Source: Stutzerimonas stutzeri
Lineage (GTDB): Bacteria; Pseudomonadota; Gammaproteobacteria; Pseudomonadales; Pseudomonadaceae
DNA: 64,000 nt
Direction of reading: 5' to 3'
Assembly: GCF_024448935.1 (NCBI RefSeq)
Contig: NZ_JAMOIE010000002.1
Span: forward strand, 1-64,000
The position numbers and the translations under genes are program-made. The notes below the pieces were generated by a model. It ran no database searches. It worked only from the letters and a program-made list of their open reading frames with translations, and was not told the origin of the DNA. Shown one piece after another: positions 9,049 to 18,621 of this stretch. The first letter of the stretch is position 1, and each line of letters starts with the position of its first letter.

Positions 9049-9354
9049 CTGTGGCTCCTTCAATAGAGAAATACGGCAAGCGGCGTTGGCCGTGCGACTG
9101 CTGAGAGTAATGGACCGCGCCCATGGCGTGCGACTCCATAGGTATAGAACAAACACCGTCGATGCCGCGCCAAAGTGTCCATTCCACGGCGTCCCAGCGG
9201 CCCGATGAAGAGACAATCACGGGCCTTGAGCTTGCGCCATGTGGCGGACTGATTTTCCGAACGGCTTCATGTAGTATCCGGCGACCCGGACTACAAGAAG
9301 AACCTGTCCGACGGATTTGCGACGGATTTGAAGAAGAACCAAGTGAGGCGAGTA
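9049..9354. other. divergent intergenic region between gcvR and glcB
   Basis: About 306 bp separating divergent gcvR and malate synthase G. Both promoters must lie here. No RNA fold or gene was recognised. A near-repeat, CCGACGGATTTG followed by GCGACGGATTTG (about 9310-9331), lies just upstream of glcB and could be a regulatory site, but this is only a visual observation. Confidence 0.4.
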
Positions 9355-11535
9355 ATGACTGAGCGCGTTCAAGTCGGTGGCCTGCAGGTCGCCAAAGTCC
9401 TGTACGACTTCGTGAACAACGAAGCGATTCCCGGTACCGGCGTCGATGCCGCCGCCTTCTGGGCTGGCGCCGACAGCGTGATCCACGACCTGGCGCCGAA
9501 GAACCGCGTGCTGCTGGCCAAGCGTGACGAGCTGCAGGCGCAGATCGACGCCTGGCACCAGGCCCGCGCCGGCCAGGCCCACGATGCCGTAGCCTACAAG
9601 GCCTTCCTGCAGGAAATCGGCTACCTGCTGCCGGAAGCCGAAGACTTCCAGGCCACCACCGAAAACGTCGACGAAGAAATCGCCCGCATGGCCGGCCCGC
9701 AGCTGGTGGTGCCGATCATGAACGCGCGCTTTGCGCTGAACGCCGCCAACGCGCGCTGGGGCTCGCTGTACGACGCGCTCTACGGCACCGACGCGATCTC
9801 CGAAGAAGACGGCGCCACCAAGGGCCCGGGCTACAACGAGATCCGCGGCAACAAGGTCATCGCCTACGCGCGTAACTTCCTCAATGAAGCCGCACCGCTG
9901 GAAACCGGTTCCCACGTCGATTCCACCGGCTACCGCATCGAAGGCGGCAAGCTGGTCGTTTCGCTCAAGGACGGCAGCACCACCGGCCTGAAGAACCCGG
10001 CCCAGCTGCAAGGCTTCCAGGGCGAAGCCAGCGCACCGATCGCCGTGCTGCTGAAGAACAACGGCATTCACTTCGAGATCCAGATCGATCCGGCCAGCCC
10101 GATCGGTCAGACCGACGCGGCCGGGGTGAAGGACATCCTGATGGAATCGGCGCTGACCACCATCATGGACTGCGAAGACTCCATCGCCGCCGTCGACGCC
10201 GACGACAAGACCATCGTCTACCGCAACTGGCTCGGCCTGATGAAGGGCGACCTGGTCGAGGAGCTGGAAAAGGGCGGCAAGCGCATCACCCGCGCGATGA
10301 ACCCGGACCGCGTCTACACCAAGGCCGACGGCAGTGGCGAGCTGACCCTGCATGGCCGCTCGCTGCTGTTCATCCGTAACGTCGGTCACCTGATGACCAA
10401 CGATGCCATCCTCGACAAGGAAGGCAACGAGGTGCCGGAAGGCATCATGGACGGCCTGTTCACCAGCCTGATCGCGGTGCACAACCTCAACGGCAACACT
10501 ACCCGCAAGAACACCCGCACCGGCTCAATGTACATCGTCAAGCCGAAGATGCACGGCCCGGAAGAAGTGGCCTTCGCCACCGAACTGTTCGGCCGCGTCG
10601 AGGACGTTCTCGGCCTGCCGCGTAACACCCTCAAGGTCGGCATCATGGACGAGGAGCGTCGTACCACGATCAACCTCAAGGCCTGCATCAAGGAAGCGCG
10701 CGAGCGCGTGGTGTTCATCAACACCGGCTTCCTCGACCGCACCGGCGACGAGATCCACACCTCCATGGAAGCCGGCCCGATGGTGCGCAAGGCGGCCATG
10801 AAAGCCGAGAAGTGGATCAGCGCCTACGAGAACAACAACGTCGACGTGGGTCTGGCCTGCGGCCTGCAGGGCAAGGCGCAGATCGGCAAGGGCATGTGGG
10901 CCATGCCTGACCTGATGGCTGCGATGCTCGAGCAGAAGGTCGGCCACCCCATGGCCGGCGCCAACACTGCCTGGGTACCGTCGCCGACTGCTGCAACCCT
11001 GCACGCCATGCACTACCACAAGATCGACGTGCAGGCGCGTCAGGTCGAACTGGCCAAGCGCGAGAAGGCGTCCATCGACGACATCCTCACCATCCCGTTG
11101 GCGCAAGACACCAACTGGAGCGAGGAAGAGAAGCGCAACGAGCTGGACAACAACTCGCAGGGCATCCTCGGCTACATGGTTCGCTGGGTCGAACAGGGCG
11201 TCGGTTGCTCCAAGGTGCCGGACATCAACGACATCGCACTGATGGAAGACCGCGCCACCCTGCGTATCTCCAGCCAGCACGTGGCCAACTGGATGCGCCA
11301 CGGCGTGGTCACCAAGGATCAGGTGGTCGAAAGCCTCAAGCGCATGGCGCCGGTGGTCGATCGCCAGAACCAGGGCGACCCGCTGTACCGCCCGATGGCG
11401 CCGGACTTCGACAACAGCGTGGCCTTCCAGGCTGCCCTGGAGCTGGTCCTCGAAGGCACCAAGCAGCCCAACGGCTACACCGAGCCGGTGCTGCACCGCC
11501 GCCGCCGCGAGTTCAAGGCCAAGAACGGTCTGTAA
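9355..11535 (+). CDS. glcB: malate synthase G
   Basis: A 726-residue enzyme condensing glyoxylate with acetyl-CoA to malate in the glyoxylate shunt. Length and sequence fit the monomeric G form: it opens [20 protein letters not shown], carries the [17 protein letters not shown] acid cluster and the barrel segment [16 protein letters not shown], and ends [20 protein letters not shown] 9355 follows GTGAGG; a frame opening nine codons earlier lacks a site. It is monocistronic, closed by a strong terminator. The acetate-type symporter lies 4 kb downstream, consistent with C2 metabolism. Confidence 0.97.
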   Translation: MTERVQVGGLQVAKVLYDFVNNEAIPGTGVDAAAFWAGADSVIHDLAPKNRVLLAKRDELQAQIDAWHQARAGQAHDAVAYKAFLQEIGYLLPEAEDFQATTENVDEEIARMAGPQLVVPIMNARFALNAANARWGSLYDALYGTDAISEEDGATKGPGYNEIRGNKVIAYARNFLNEAAPLETGSHVDSTGYRIEGGKLVVSLKDGSTTGLKNPAQLQGFQGEASAPIAVLLKNNGIHFEIQIDPASPIGQTDAAGVKDILMESALTTIMDCEDSIAAVDADDKTIVYRNWLGLMKGDLVEELEKGGKRITRAMNPDRVYTKADGSGELTLHGRSLLFIRNVGHLMTNDAILDKEGNEVPEGIMDGLFTSLIAVHNLNGNTTRKNTRTGSMYIVKPKMHGPEEVAFATELFGRVEDVLGLPRNTLKVGIMDEERRTTINLKACIKEARERVVFINTGFLDRTGDEIHTSMEAGPMVRKAAMKAEKWISAYENNNVDVGLACGLQGKAQIGKGMWAMPDLMAAMLEQKVGHPMAGANTAWVPSPTAATLHAMHYHKIDVQARQVELAKREKASIDDILTIPLAQDTNWSEEEKRNELDNNSQGILGYMVRWVEQGVGCSKVPDINDIALMEDRATLRISSQHVANWMRHGVVTKDQVVESLKRMAPVVDRQNQGDPLYRPMAPDFDNSVAFQAALELVLEGTKQPNGYTEPVLHRRRREFKAKNGL

Positions 11536-11553
11536 CCCGCACTGCCGCTGCGA

Positions 11554-11580
11554 AAAAACCGCCCTACGGGCGGTTTTTTA
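11554..11580 (+). terminator. Rho-independent terminator of glcB
   Basis: AACCGCCC-TAC-GGGCGGTT hairpin flanked by an A tract and followed by six Ts, 20 bp after the glcB stop. The symmetric A/T flanks would let it work in both directions. Confidence 0.92.
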
Positions 11581-11721
11581 ATGCGCGCAAAATCCTGCTA
11601 CAACCCTGCCCGCTCAGCTGACCCGCGTCAGCCCAATTCGCCCTGCCGGCGACTAGACTTACGTCGAATGTGCCGCACCGGACCCACAGCCCACCATTGG
11701 GCGCAAAAATGGAACCGAACC

Positions 11722-13656
11722 ATGAGCAAAGCCGATGCTTTCGCCGAGGCAGGCAAAACCGCCGTGCTGCAGAATATCCATGGAACCATGGAGTTTCTGC
11801 GCAAGTACCCGCCGTTCAACCAGATGGAGCCGGGCCATCTGGCTTATCTGGTCGAGAACTGCCAGCTACGCTTTTACAGCGAAGGCGATTGCATCATTTC
11901 GCCTGAGGACGGCGTTGTCGAATACTTCTACATCATCAAGCAGGGCCGGGTTCATGGTCAGCGCCCGCATACCAGCAAGCGCGGCACCGACACCACCTTC
12001 GAGGTGATCGTCGGCGAATGCTTTCCGATGGCCGCGTTGATGGGCGAGCGTGCCACTCGAACCGGGCACTTCGCCGCGGAAGACACCTTCTGCTACCTGC
12101 TGAACAAACCGGCCTTCGTCAAACTGGTCTCCACATCCGCGGCATTTCGTGACTTCGCCATGCGCGGCGTCAGCAGCCTGCTCGACCTGGTCAATCAGCA
12201 GGCGCAGATGCGCGCGGTGAAGAGCCTGGGCGAGCAATACTCGTTGGAGACGCGCATCGGCGAGCTCGCTTTGCACCATCCGGTCTCTTGCCTGCCATCA
12301 ATGCCACTGGCCGATGCGGTGGCCCTGATGCATGAGAACAATATTGGCAGCGTGGTAATCACCGACCTCGAATTTCACCCGCAAGGCATCTTCACCTTGC
12401 GCGATCTGCGCCGCGTGATCGGCACCGGCACGACCGACCTGTCGGCCCCGATTGCCGAGTTCATGACTCAGGATCCATTCCATCTCCCGCCGGATGCAAC
12501 GGCCTTCGATGCCGCAATCGCCATGGCCGAGCGACATATCGCGCACGTCTGCGTTGTCGATAAAGGCCTGCTGAGCGGGGTGATTTCCGAGCGCGATCTG
12601 TTCTCGCTGCAGCGCGTCGACCTGGTTCATCTGGCGCAGGCGATTTCGCACGCCGACAGCGTCGAGACGCTGGTGATCATCCGCAGCCGGATCTTTCATC
12701 TGGTCGACAACATGCTGGCGCACGGCGCCTCTTCTACGCAGATCACACACATCATCACGCTGCTCAACGACCATACGGTGCGTCGCGTGATCGAACTGAC
12801 CATCGAAGTGCTCGGCGATCCCGGCATCCCCTTCACCTGGCTGTGCTTCGGCAGTGAAGGGCGCCGCGAGCAGACCCTGCATACCGATCAGGACAACGGC
12901 ATGCTCTTCGAGGCCGCTGACGCAGTCGAAGCCGCCTCTATCCGGGGCCGCCTGCTGCCGCTTGCAGAGCGCATCAACCACGATCTGGACACCTGTGGCT
13001 TCACCCTGTGCAAGGGCAACATCATGGCCAGCAACCCGCAACTGTGCCTTTCACGACTCGAATGGCGGCGGCGCTTCAGCGCCTTCATTCGGGAATCGAC
13101 ACCGGAAAACCTGCTCAGCAGCACCATTTATTTCGACCTGCGCGCGATCTGGGGTCCCAGCGAGGGGTGCGAGCAGCTGCGCAGCAACATGCTTGAGGAG
13201 GTCGGCGACAGTCGCTTGTTCCAGCGCATGATGGCGGAAAATGCCCTACGTCATCGCCCGCCTGTAGGCCGTTTTCGCGATTTCGTGGTGACCCGCAAAG
13301 GCGACGGCAAGGCGACCCTGGATCTCAAAGTGCAGGGCCTGACACCCTTCGTAGACGGGGCGCGGCTGCTCGCGCTGGGCCACGGCATCGCAGCGTGCAA
13401 TACCTTGGATCGACTGCGCCAACTGATCGAAAAGGATGTCATCGACGAAAAGGATGGTGCGGCCTATGAAGAGGCCTACCATTTCATCCAGCAGACCCGC
13501 ATGCAGCAGCACCAGCAGCAGGCACGCGAGGGGCAGCCATATTCCAACCGACTCGACCCCGACAGCCTCAATCACCTGAATCGGCGTATCCTGCGCGAAT
13601 CCTTTCGCCAGGCCCAGCGTCTGCAGAGCAGTCTGGCGGTCCGCTATCAGTTATGA
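11722..13656 (+). CDS. cNMP-binding/CBS/DUF294 nucleotidyltransferase-like protein
   Basis: A 644-residue cytoplasmic protein with a cyclic-nucleotide-binding-like domain (about residues 20-140), a CBS pair (about 185-310) and a DUF294 nucleotidyltransferase-like domain. The latter includes GSEGRREQTLHTDQDNG from residue 377, whose Gly-Ser and DxD resemble GlnD-type transferases, followed by a helical C-terminal domain. The expected output is modification or sensing of a partner protein. It is translationally coupled to the exonuclease gene and lies in the acetate-symporter neighbourhood, a widespread linkage that suggests control of that transporter. ATG 11722 fits the domain start; the longer frame does not. 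Confidence 0.9.
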   Translation: MSKADAFAEAGKTAVLQNIHGTMEFLRKYPPFNQMEPGHLAYLVENCQLRFYSEGDCIISPEDGVVEYFYIIKQGRVHGQRPHTSKRGTDTTFEVIVGECFPMAALMGERATRTGHFAAEDTFCYLLNKPAFVKLVSTSAAFRDFAMRGVSSLLDLVNQQAQMRAVKSLGEQYSLETRIGELALHHPVSCLPSMPLADAVALMHENNIGSVVITDLEFHPQGIFTLRDLRRVIGTGTTDLSAPIAEFMTQDPFHLPPDATAFDAAIAMAERHIAHVCVVDKGLLSGVISERDLFSLQRVDLVHLAQAISHADSVETLVIIRSRIFHLVDNMLAHGASSTQITHIITLLNDHTVRRVIELTIEVLGDPGIPFTWLCFGSEGRREQTLHTDQDNGMLFEAADAVEAASIRGRLLPLAERINHDLDTCGFTLCKGNIMASNPQLCLSRLEWRRRFSAFIRESTPENLLSSTIYFDLRAIWGPSEGCEQLRSNMLEEVGDSRLFQRMMAENALRHRPPVGRFRDFVVTRKGDGKATLDLKVQGLTPFVDGARLLALGHGIAACNTLDRLRQLIEKDVIDEKDGAAYEEAYHFIQQTRMQQHQQQAREGQPYSNRLDPDSLNHLNRRILRESFRQAQRLQSSLAVRYQL

Positions 13657-14357
13657 ATATGCCCTGGTTCAAACGTCGCGGCCCTATCCTCGGACTCGAA
13701 CAACTGCAACGGCGTGATCGGCTCGTGCCGCCTGCCGCGCTGGATCTTTGTCCGCTCGACGTACAGCGCATGGTGGTGCTTGATCTTGAAACCAGCGGTC
13801 TCGACATGCGTCGCGATATCGTCCTTTCGATCGGCGCGGTGGTTATCGAACGAGGCGGCATCCAACTGGGAGACCAGTACGAGTCGACGCTGTTGCGCCC
13901 GGCGCAAAAGGTCAGCGAAAGCGTGCTGATCCACGGGATTGCGCCAAGCGAACTCGAAGCGGGCGAAGACCCGGCCGATGCGTTTCTGGATTTGCTGGAG
14001 TTCGTTGGCGACAGCCCGTTTCTGGCGTTCCACGCCGGTTTCGACCAGCGCATGCTCACCCGCGCGTTGAAACAGACGCTAGGCTACAAGCTGCGCCATC
14101 CATTCATCGACGTCGCCGAACTTGCACCCATGCTCTGCCCCGACAACCGACCGAGACAAAACGGTCTAGACGACTGGTGTAGCCATTTCGGCTTGCAGGT
14201 TCTGCAACGCCATCACGCCAGCGCCGATGCGCTGGTGACTGCCGAGCTGGCATTGATCCTGTTCAGCAAGGCGCGTCGACAGGGCGTGGACAGCCTTGAG
14301 GCGATGAGCCAACGATTGGCCAACTGGCGCAAACGGCAGCAGGCTCAGTTCATGTAA
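13653..14357 (+). CDS. DnaQ-like 3'-5' exonuclease
   Basis: A 234-residue DEDD-superfamily exonuclease. The ExoI motif VVLDLETSGLD gives Asp44 and Glu46; ExoII is FLAFHAGFDQRML; ExoIII is HHASADALVTAEL with the His and Asp expected of the DEDDh type. It resembles the epsilon proofreading subunit but is a separate paralogue without a polymerase-binding tail. The ATG overlaps the stop of the DUF294 gene by four bases, so both are made together. The link between a nuclease and this symporter/regulator set is recurrent but unexplained. Confidence 0.9.
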   Translation: MNMPWFKRRGPILGLEQLQRRDRLVPPAALDLCPLDVQRMVVLDLETSGLDMRRDIVLSIGAVVIERGGIQLGDQYESTLLRPAQKVSESVLIHGIAPSELEAGEDPADAFLDLLEFVGDSPFLAFHAGFDQRMLTRALKQTLGYKLRHPFIDVAELAPMLCPDNRPRQNGLDDWCSHFGLQVLQRHHASADALVTAELALILFSKARRQGVDSLEAMSQRLANWRKRQQAQFM

Positions 14358-14527
14358 TGGGGCTTTCAGGGTTCCGGATCGAACGGCGCAACAGCCTTAC
14401 GCTGGCGGACAATAGCCGCATTCAGCTGAATAGCCGCAGCGCACCGGATGTTCACTTCGATCAGCAAGAGCGCCGACTGTTTCTGCACAGCGGCAAGGTG
14501 CTGGTAAAACTTTCCCACTGCCCCTAA
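14357..14527 (+). pseudogene. FecR-like domain remnant
   Basis: A 56-codon open frame beginning on the last base of the exonuclease stop codon. Its product includes LTLADNSRIQLNSRSAPDVH followed by FDQQERRLFLHSGKVLV. This is the core pattern of the FecR sigma-regulator domain (LADGSRV-LN-S----FD---R-V-L--GE). A real FecR is about 320 residues with an N-terminal anti-sigma part, a membrane helix and a C-terminal signalling part, none of which is present. The reading frame closes at TAA just where the domain should continue. I read it as a decayed fragment; it could be translated by coupling. Confidence 0.55.
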
Positions 14528-14632
14528 TCACTTTTTCAATTCTCATCCGGCCTGATGAATTTATGCGCACCTTCACTGCCAATTCCGGCCACCGGCTCTG
14601 GCAGTGCCTTTCACTGGTCCGAGAGCAATCTG

Positions 14633-15151
14633 CTAGCGGTCGAAACCACAGATATTCTGGTAAAGCGGTGACTTCACGTCCGTCTCGGTCAGGGTTTCGG
14701 CTTTCGCTTCGCCTGCGTCGTTCAGCCTGAACATCACCTTCTCGTTGCAGAGCAACTGATAGGAGGCGCTTTTCACAGTGGAGATCAGGTGGTGCTTTTC
14801 AAAACGGTACAGCACGAAACGGGCAATACGCCCTTGGCTGATGTCTTCGATCTGCGCATTCGCGCCATCGAGGACCGTATAGGCCAGCGGCATGGGGAAC
14901 ATCATGGTCCAGGGACGCCACAGCATCTCGCCCTCTTCACTGGCCACGATCACGGAGCCTTCCGGCAAACGCGCTTCCTTGGTCTCGAACCAGGTGTATT
15001 CGTAATGGATGGTATAGGCGAGCATTCCGAGGCCGGCGAATACCGGAATGATCCATTTCGGCAGGCGATTACGGGTCAGATTGCGCAGCAGCAGCGCAAT
15101 CCCCGCACCTGCCAGCGCGGCGGCAATTGCGGCAAATAGATGCCAGATCAT
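14633..15151 (-). CDS. conserved hypothetical membrane protein
   Basis: A 172-residue protein with two N-terminal hydrophobic helices (about residues 2-22 and 33-48), then a soluble part of about 120 residues containing FETKEARLPEGSVIVASEEG and a C-terminal NICGFDR. No enzymatic motif is visible. It lies downstream of the SSS symporter on the same strand but beyond that operon's terminator, so it is probably expressed separately or by read-through. A protein of this kind accompanies the symporter locus in other pseudomonads; function unknown. Confidence 0.75.
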   Translation of the reverse strand: MIWHLFAAIAAALAGAGIALLLRNLTRNRLPKWIIPVFAGLGMLAYTIHYEYTWFETKEARLPEGSVIVASEEGEMLWRPWTMMFPMPLAYTVLDGANAQIEDISQGRIARFVLYRFEKHHLISTVKSASYQLLCNEKVMFRLNDAGEAKAETLTETDVKSPLYQNICGFDR

Positions 15152-15164
15152 ATACAGCTTCCTT

Positions 15165-15196
15165 AAAAAAAATCGGGCTTCCAGATGGAAGCCCGA
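15165..15196 (-). terminator. Rho-independent terminator of the DUF4212-SSS operon
   Basis: On the minus strand a perfect 10-bp stem (TCGGGCTTCC / GGAAGCCCGA) with a four-base loop is followed by eight Ts. It lies 54 bp past the symporter stop. Confidence 0.93.
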
Positions 15197-15249
15197 CTTC
15201 TACCTCAACCTTGTGCCAGAGCGAGTCTGACGTCCGGCTGCATTATCAG

Positions 15250-17022
15250 TTAGTGATCGAGCGCAACGCCGGCACCTTTCGGGGTACGAACGCTTTCGAC
15301 CAGATCCTGAATGGCCTGCGGAGGCGCCTCAGTGGACATCGAAACCGCGTAGGCCACTGCGAAGTTCAGCACCGCACCGATGGCACCGAAGGCCTGCGGC
15401 GAGATGCCGAACATCCAACTGTCAGGCGTATTGGCAAAGCTCGCCGTGCCAGGAATGAAGAACCAGCCCAGGTACATGAAGATGTACACCGAGGTGCTAA
15501 TCAGCCCAACCAGCATGCCAGCTACTGCACCCTTGCTGTTCACACGCTTGGAGAAGATCCCCATCATCAGCGCCGGGAACAGGCTCGCTGCCGCAAGACC
15601 GAACGCCAGTGCTACCACCTGAGCCGCGAAGCCCGGCGGATTCAGCCCCAGCCAGGTTGCTACGAGAATCGCACCCGTCATGGACAAGCGGGCTGCCAGC
15701 ATTTCGCTCTTCTCGCTGATCTTGGGATTGATGATCGTCTTGATCAGGTCATGGCTGATGGCCGAGGAGATAGCCAACAGCAGGCCCGCAGCTGTCGACA
15801 GCGCCGCCGCAATACCGCCCGCTGCGATCAAGCCGATAACCCAGCCAGGAAGATTGGCAATTTCCGGGTTGGCCAGCACGATGATGTCGTTGTTGACGAC
15901 CAGCTCGTTGCCATTCCAGCCACGCTCCTGCGCAATGGGGGCGAACGCAGCGTTCGTGTCGCTGTACATCTGGATACGGCCATCGTTGTTCTTGTCTTCA
16001 AACGTGATCAGACCGGTTTCTTCCCAGGTCTGGATCCAGGCCGGACGCTCTTCATAGAGAATTGCTTCGGCTTGAGCAGTACCTTCGGGATAGATGGTGT
16101 TCACCAGGTTCAGACGAGCCATGGCCGCAACAGCCGGAGCAGTCAGGTACAGCATGGCGATGAAGACCAGAGTCCAGCCAGCGGACCAGCGGGCATCAGC
16201 CACTTTCGGTACGGTGAAGAAGCGGATGATGACGTGCGGCAGACCCGCAGTACCGATCATCAGCGACAGGGTGAACAGGAACATGTTCAGCTTGTTGTCG
16301 ACGTCAGCAGTGTACTCGGCAAAGCCCAGCTCACGGACGACGGTGTCCAAGCGATCAAGCAGCGGCATGCCCGTCTCGACGTGGGTGCCGAACAGACCGA
16401 ACATCGGGATCGGGTTGCCAGTCAACTGGAAGGCGATGAACACGGCCGGAATGGTGTAGGCAATGATCAGTACCACGTACTGCGCCACCTGGGTGTAGGT
16501 GATGCCCTTCATGCCACCGAACACCGCGTAGGCGAACACGATCGCAGCGGCCAGCCAGATGCCAACGTCATTGCTCACTTCGAGGAAGCGGGAGAAGGCC
16601 ACGCCCGCACCGGACATCTGACCGATCACGTAGGTGACGGAGATGAGGATCAGACAGACCACAGCTACCAGACGCGCGGTACGGCTGTAGAACCGGTCAC
16701 CGATGAAATCCGGTACCGTAAACTTGCCGAACTTGCGCAGGTAGGGTGCCAGCAGCATCGCCAGCAGCACGTAGCCACCGGTCCAGCCCATCAGGTAGAC
16801 CGAGGTGCCATACCCACCGGCCGCGATGATGCCAGCCATGGAAATGAAGGATGCCGCAGACATCCAGTCAGCTGCAGTCGCCATCCCGTTGGTGACCGGG
16901 TGAACACCACCACCGGCGACATAGAATTCTTTAGTCGAACCGGCGCGGGCCCAGATCGCGATCCCGATATAGAGCGCAAAAGATGCGCCCACGAACAACA
17001 TGTTAATCCAATATTGGCTCAT
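15250..17022 (-). CDS. actP: sodium:solute symporter, large subunit (acetate/monocarboxylate type)
   Basis: A 590-residue SSS-family membrane protein of the large-insert subfamily that pairs with a DUF4212 protein. Early helices carry FYVAGGGVHPVTNGMATAAD and ADWMSAASF, typical of the acetate-permease branch. A roughly 90-residue loop (about 305-395) contains DKNNDGRIQMYS (343-354), a Ca-loop-like pattern. Substrate is inferred as acetate or a short monocarboxylate from family and the glyoxylate-shunt neighbourhood; the ActP label is therefore provisional. The start lies 3 bp after the DUF4212 stop. Confidence 0.88.
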   Translation of the reverse strand: MSQYWINMLFVGASFALYIGIAIWARAGSTKEFYVAGGGVHPVTNGMATAADWMSAASFISMAGIIAAGGYGTSVYLMGWTGGYVLLAMLLAPYLRKFGKFTVPDFIGDRFYSRTARLVAVVCLILISVTYVIGQMSGAGVAFSRFLEVSNDVGIWLAAAIVFAYAVFGGMKGITYTQVAQYVVLIIAYTIPAVFIAFQLTGNPIPMFGLFGTHVETGMPLLDRLDTVVRELGFAEYTADVDNKLNMFLFTLSLMIGTAGLPHVIIRFFTVPKVADARWSAGWTLVFIAMLYLTAPAVAAMARLNLVNTIYPEGTAQAEAILYEERPAWIQTWEETGLITFEDKNNDGRIQMYSDTNAAFAPIAQERGWNGNELVVNNDIIVLANPEIANLPGWVIGLIAAGGIAAALSTAAGLLLAISSAISHDLIKTIINPKISEKSEMLAARLSMTGAILVATWLGLNPPGFAAQVVALAFGLAAASLFPALMMGIFSKRVNSKGAVAGMLVGLISTSVYIFMYLGWFFIPGTASFANTPDSWMFGISPQAFGAIGAVLNFAVAYAVSMSTEAPPQAIQDLVESVRTPKGAGVALDH

Positions 17023-17025
17023 GGC

Positions 17026-17292
17026 TTATTCCTCGACCCCGAATTCCTTGTCCATTTTGTTCAGCCGCCACGCGTAGTGGAAGATGATCAAAATGAACGC
17101 AATGATGGAACCCTGTTGAGCGAACCAGAATCCCAGGTCAGTTCCCCCGACCGGGATACCCGCCAGCAAAGGGCGCAGAAGAATGGCGAAACCATATGAG
17201 ACAAGAGCCCAAACTACCAAGCTCCATGTTATGAGGCGAACATTCGCCTTCCAGTACGCATCAGCATTTTTTTTGTCGTCGTCGTCGGCCAT
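17026..17292 (-). CDS. DUF4212 small subunit of sodium:solute symporter
   Basis: An 88-residue membrane protein. An acidic/lysine-rich N-terminus (MADDDDKKNADAYWKANVR) leads into two helices (about 21-41 and 55-74), with GGTDLGFWFAQQGSI between them and a charged tail. The signature YWKANVRL...LGFWFAQQGSI is that of the DUF4212 small symporter subunit, nearly always encoded next to the large SSS protein as here. It is the first gene of the operon, with the promoter in the 660-bp gap upstream. Confidence 0.92.
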   Translation of the reverse strand: MADDDDKKNADAYWKANVRLITWSLVVWALVSYGFAILLRPLLAGIPVGGTDLGFWFAQQGSIIAFILIIFHYAWRLNKMDKEFGVEE

Positions 17293-17953
17293 GACGTTCT
17301 CCGCCTTATTTTTTTATTACGGGTGAAGGGAACCACATCGTGAATCTAGCAAGGTTGGGTCGTGAAAAGATAGCCCCGACTTTAGTCTGAAGGGCTCTGC
17401 AACACGCGCTAAAACGACACCCCAACCGTCACCGTCACCTGACCGGCCCCTCCTGTCCCTGCAGGACATGCCAGCATCCTGGTAGTGGCGAGGCCACGCG
17501 ATCCTCAAGCCATACGCTGAGCGATTCTGCCAGCCCCTCAGGGAAATGGAGCTCGCTCTTTCGAGCCGCTTGCCGCGCGCAAAAACGATCATATTTACCT
17601 GACTCGTCGGTCACGAAAACGAAACAAACGTTGAACCAAGGGTTTCAGTCGTCGAATACGTGTTTATTAATCCGACACATGAGCCGGAAGTAGTAAAGGC
17701 GCAAGACAACTTCTATTTATCCTTCGCATAGGGCACAAACCAAGACAAGTGATAATAAAGATGCGCGACTTGAATAACAGACCGAGATCAGGCTTTGATT
17801 ACAAGCCGTGCCAGGCTTGTCAACGCCAATGATCGTTAGTGCGCATCGCCATGTACGAATGGGGCTGCGACAAACCATAGGGGCAAATGGGTGCGTCGGG
17901 CGCGTGAGGCTATTAGCATCCGCGCCCGCCTGGCTCGCAGGAAGCGAGCCGAA
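17293..17953. other. long intergenic region upstream of the DUF4212-SSS operon
   Basis: 661 bp with lower G+C in its centre (17600-17800) than the flanking genes, fitting a control region. A short perfect inverted repeat, ACAAGCC-6 bp-GGCTTGT, lies at 17801-17820 and may be an operator or hairpin. An open frame at 17317-17592 (minus) has no support. No sigma54-type -24/-12 pair with correct spacing was found by eye. The far end holds a candidate terminator of the aspartic-protease gene. Confidence 0.45.
17932..17950 (-). terminator. candidate terminator hairpin after the aspartic protease gene
   Basis: GGCTCGC-5 nt-GCGAGCC, a perfect 7-bp stem starting 4 bp past the stop on the minus strand. 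There is no T tract, so intrinsic termination is uncertain. Confidence 0.45.
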
Positions 17954-18475
17954 CTAGCAGGTGGGACGCCCAGCCGTATATTTCTGGGCAGGGTCAATTG
18001 CCGCCTCCAGGTCGCGAATTGCCGTCGCACCTATCAATAGCGGATAGCGGAAGTGGCTACGGTCGGTCAGGTTGACCTCGGTTTCGCGTAGCTGGTCACC
18101 GATGCATAACCGCATCTCGACAACCGGCCGCTCGGCTACATCCGGCCCACGCTCCACATCGCTGTCGTCGTCCGGGTCGACCGCCTCTTCTTTGCGGGTC
18201 TTGATTTCGGCGATACGCGCCAGCCGATGCTCATACAGCGTGTCGTCGGCGCCTTCGACTGCCAGGCGGAATCTCACCCAGTCTTCGCCGTCTCGTTCGA
18301 AGCGTTCGATATCGCGCGCCGACAGTGAAGCTGTCATGGCACCGGTGTCCATCTTCGCCTTGAGGGTCTTGCCCAAGTCTTCGATCTTGATCTGCTCATA
18401 GCGGCCGAACAGGGTTGGCTCAGCGGCAACGGCGGGAAGGGTTAAAGCGCTCAGTAACAACAACAAACGGGACAA
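17954..18475 (-). CDS. retropepsin-like aspartic protease (RimK-linked 'zinc protease' family)
   Basis: A 173-residue exported protein. A signal peptide (about 1-18, ending AVAA) precedes a small retropepsin-type domain whose active-site motif KMDTGAMTASLSA is at about residues 41-53. A highly acidic insert (EAVDPDDDSDVE) follows, then YPLLIGATAIRD, the second conserved block. The family is labelled 'ATP-dependent zinc protease' in databases, but the DTG motif indicates an aspartic peptidase fold. The substrate is unknown. The gene stands alone and is divergent from dbpA. Confidence 0.85.
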   Translation of the reverse strand: MSRLLLLLSALTLPAVAAEPTLFGRYEQIKIEDLGKTLKAKMDTGAMTASLSARDIERFERDGEDWVRFRLAVEGADDTLYEHRLARIAEIKTRKEEAVDPDDDSDVERGPDVAERPVVEMRLCIGDQLRETEVNLTDRSHFRYPLLIGATAIRDLEAAIDPAQKYTAGRPTC

Positions 18476-18621
18476 AACGGCCTCCTGACTCTTGATATCG
18501 ACTTCAGTGGGACCGGCTGTCGCCGCGATCCGTTCCGCCCGTTGTGTCGGGCCATCGGCAGCACGCGTGGGTGCGGGCCGCCTGTTAGACTGCGCCTCAC
18601 TTTTTCCAGCAGACCAATACC

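Noticed and set aside
17317-17592. 91-codon minus-strand frame upstream of the DUF4212 gene
   Set aside because: Arg-rich, no family resemblance, no ribosome site, and it occupies the expected promoter region.
17796-17825. Possible sigma54 promoter (TGGCAC on the minus strand)
   Set aside because: TGGCAC is present but no TTGC follows at the required spacing; the sequence is better explained as a short inverted repeat.
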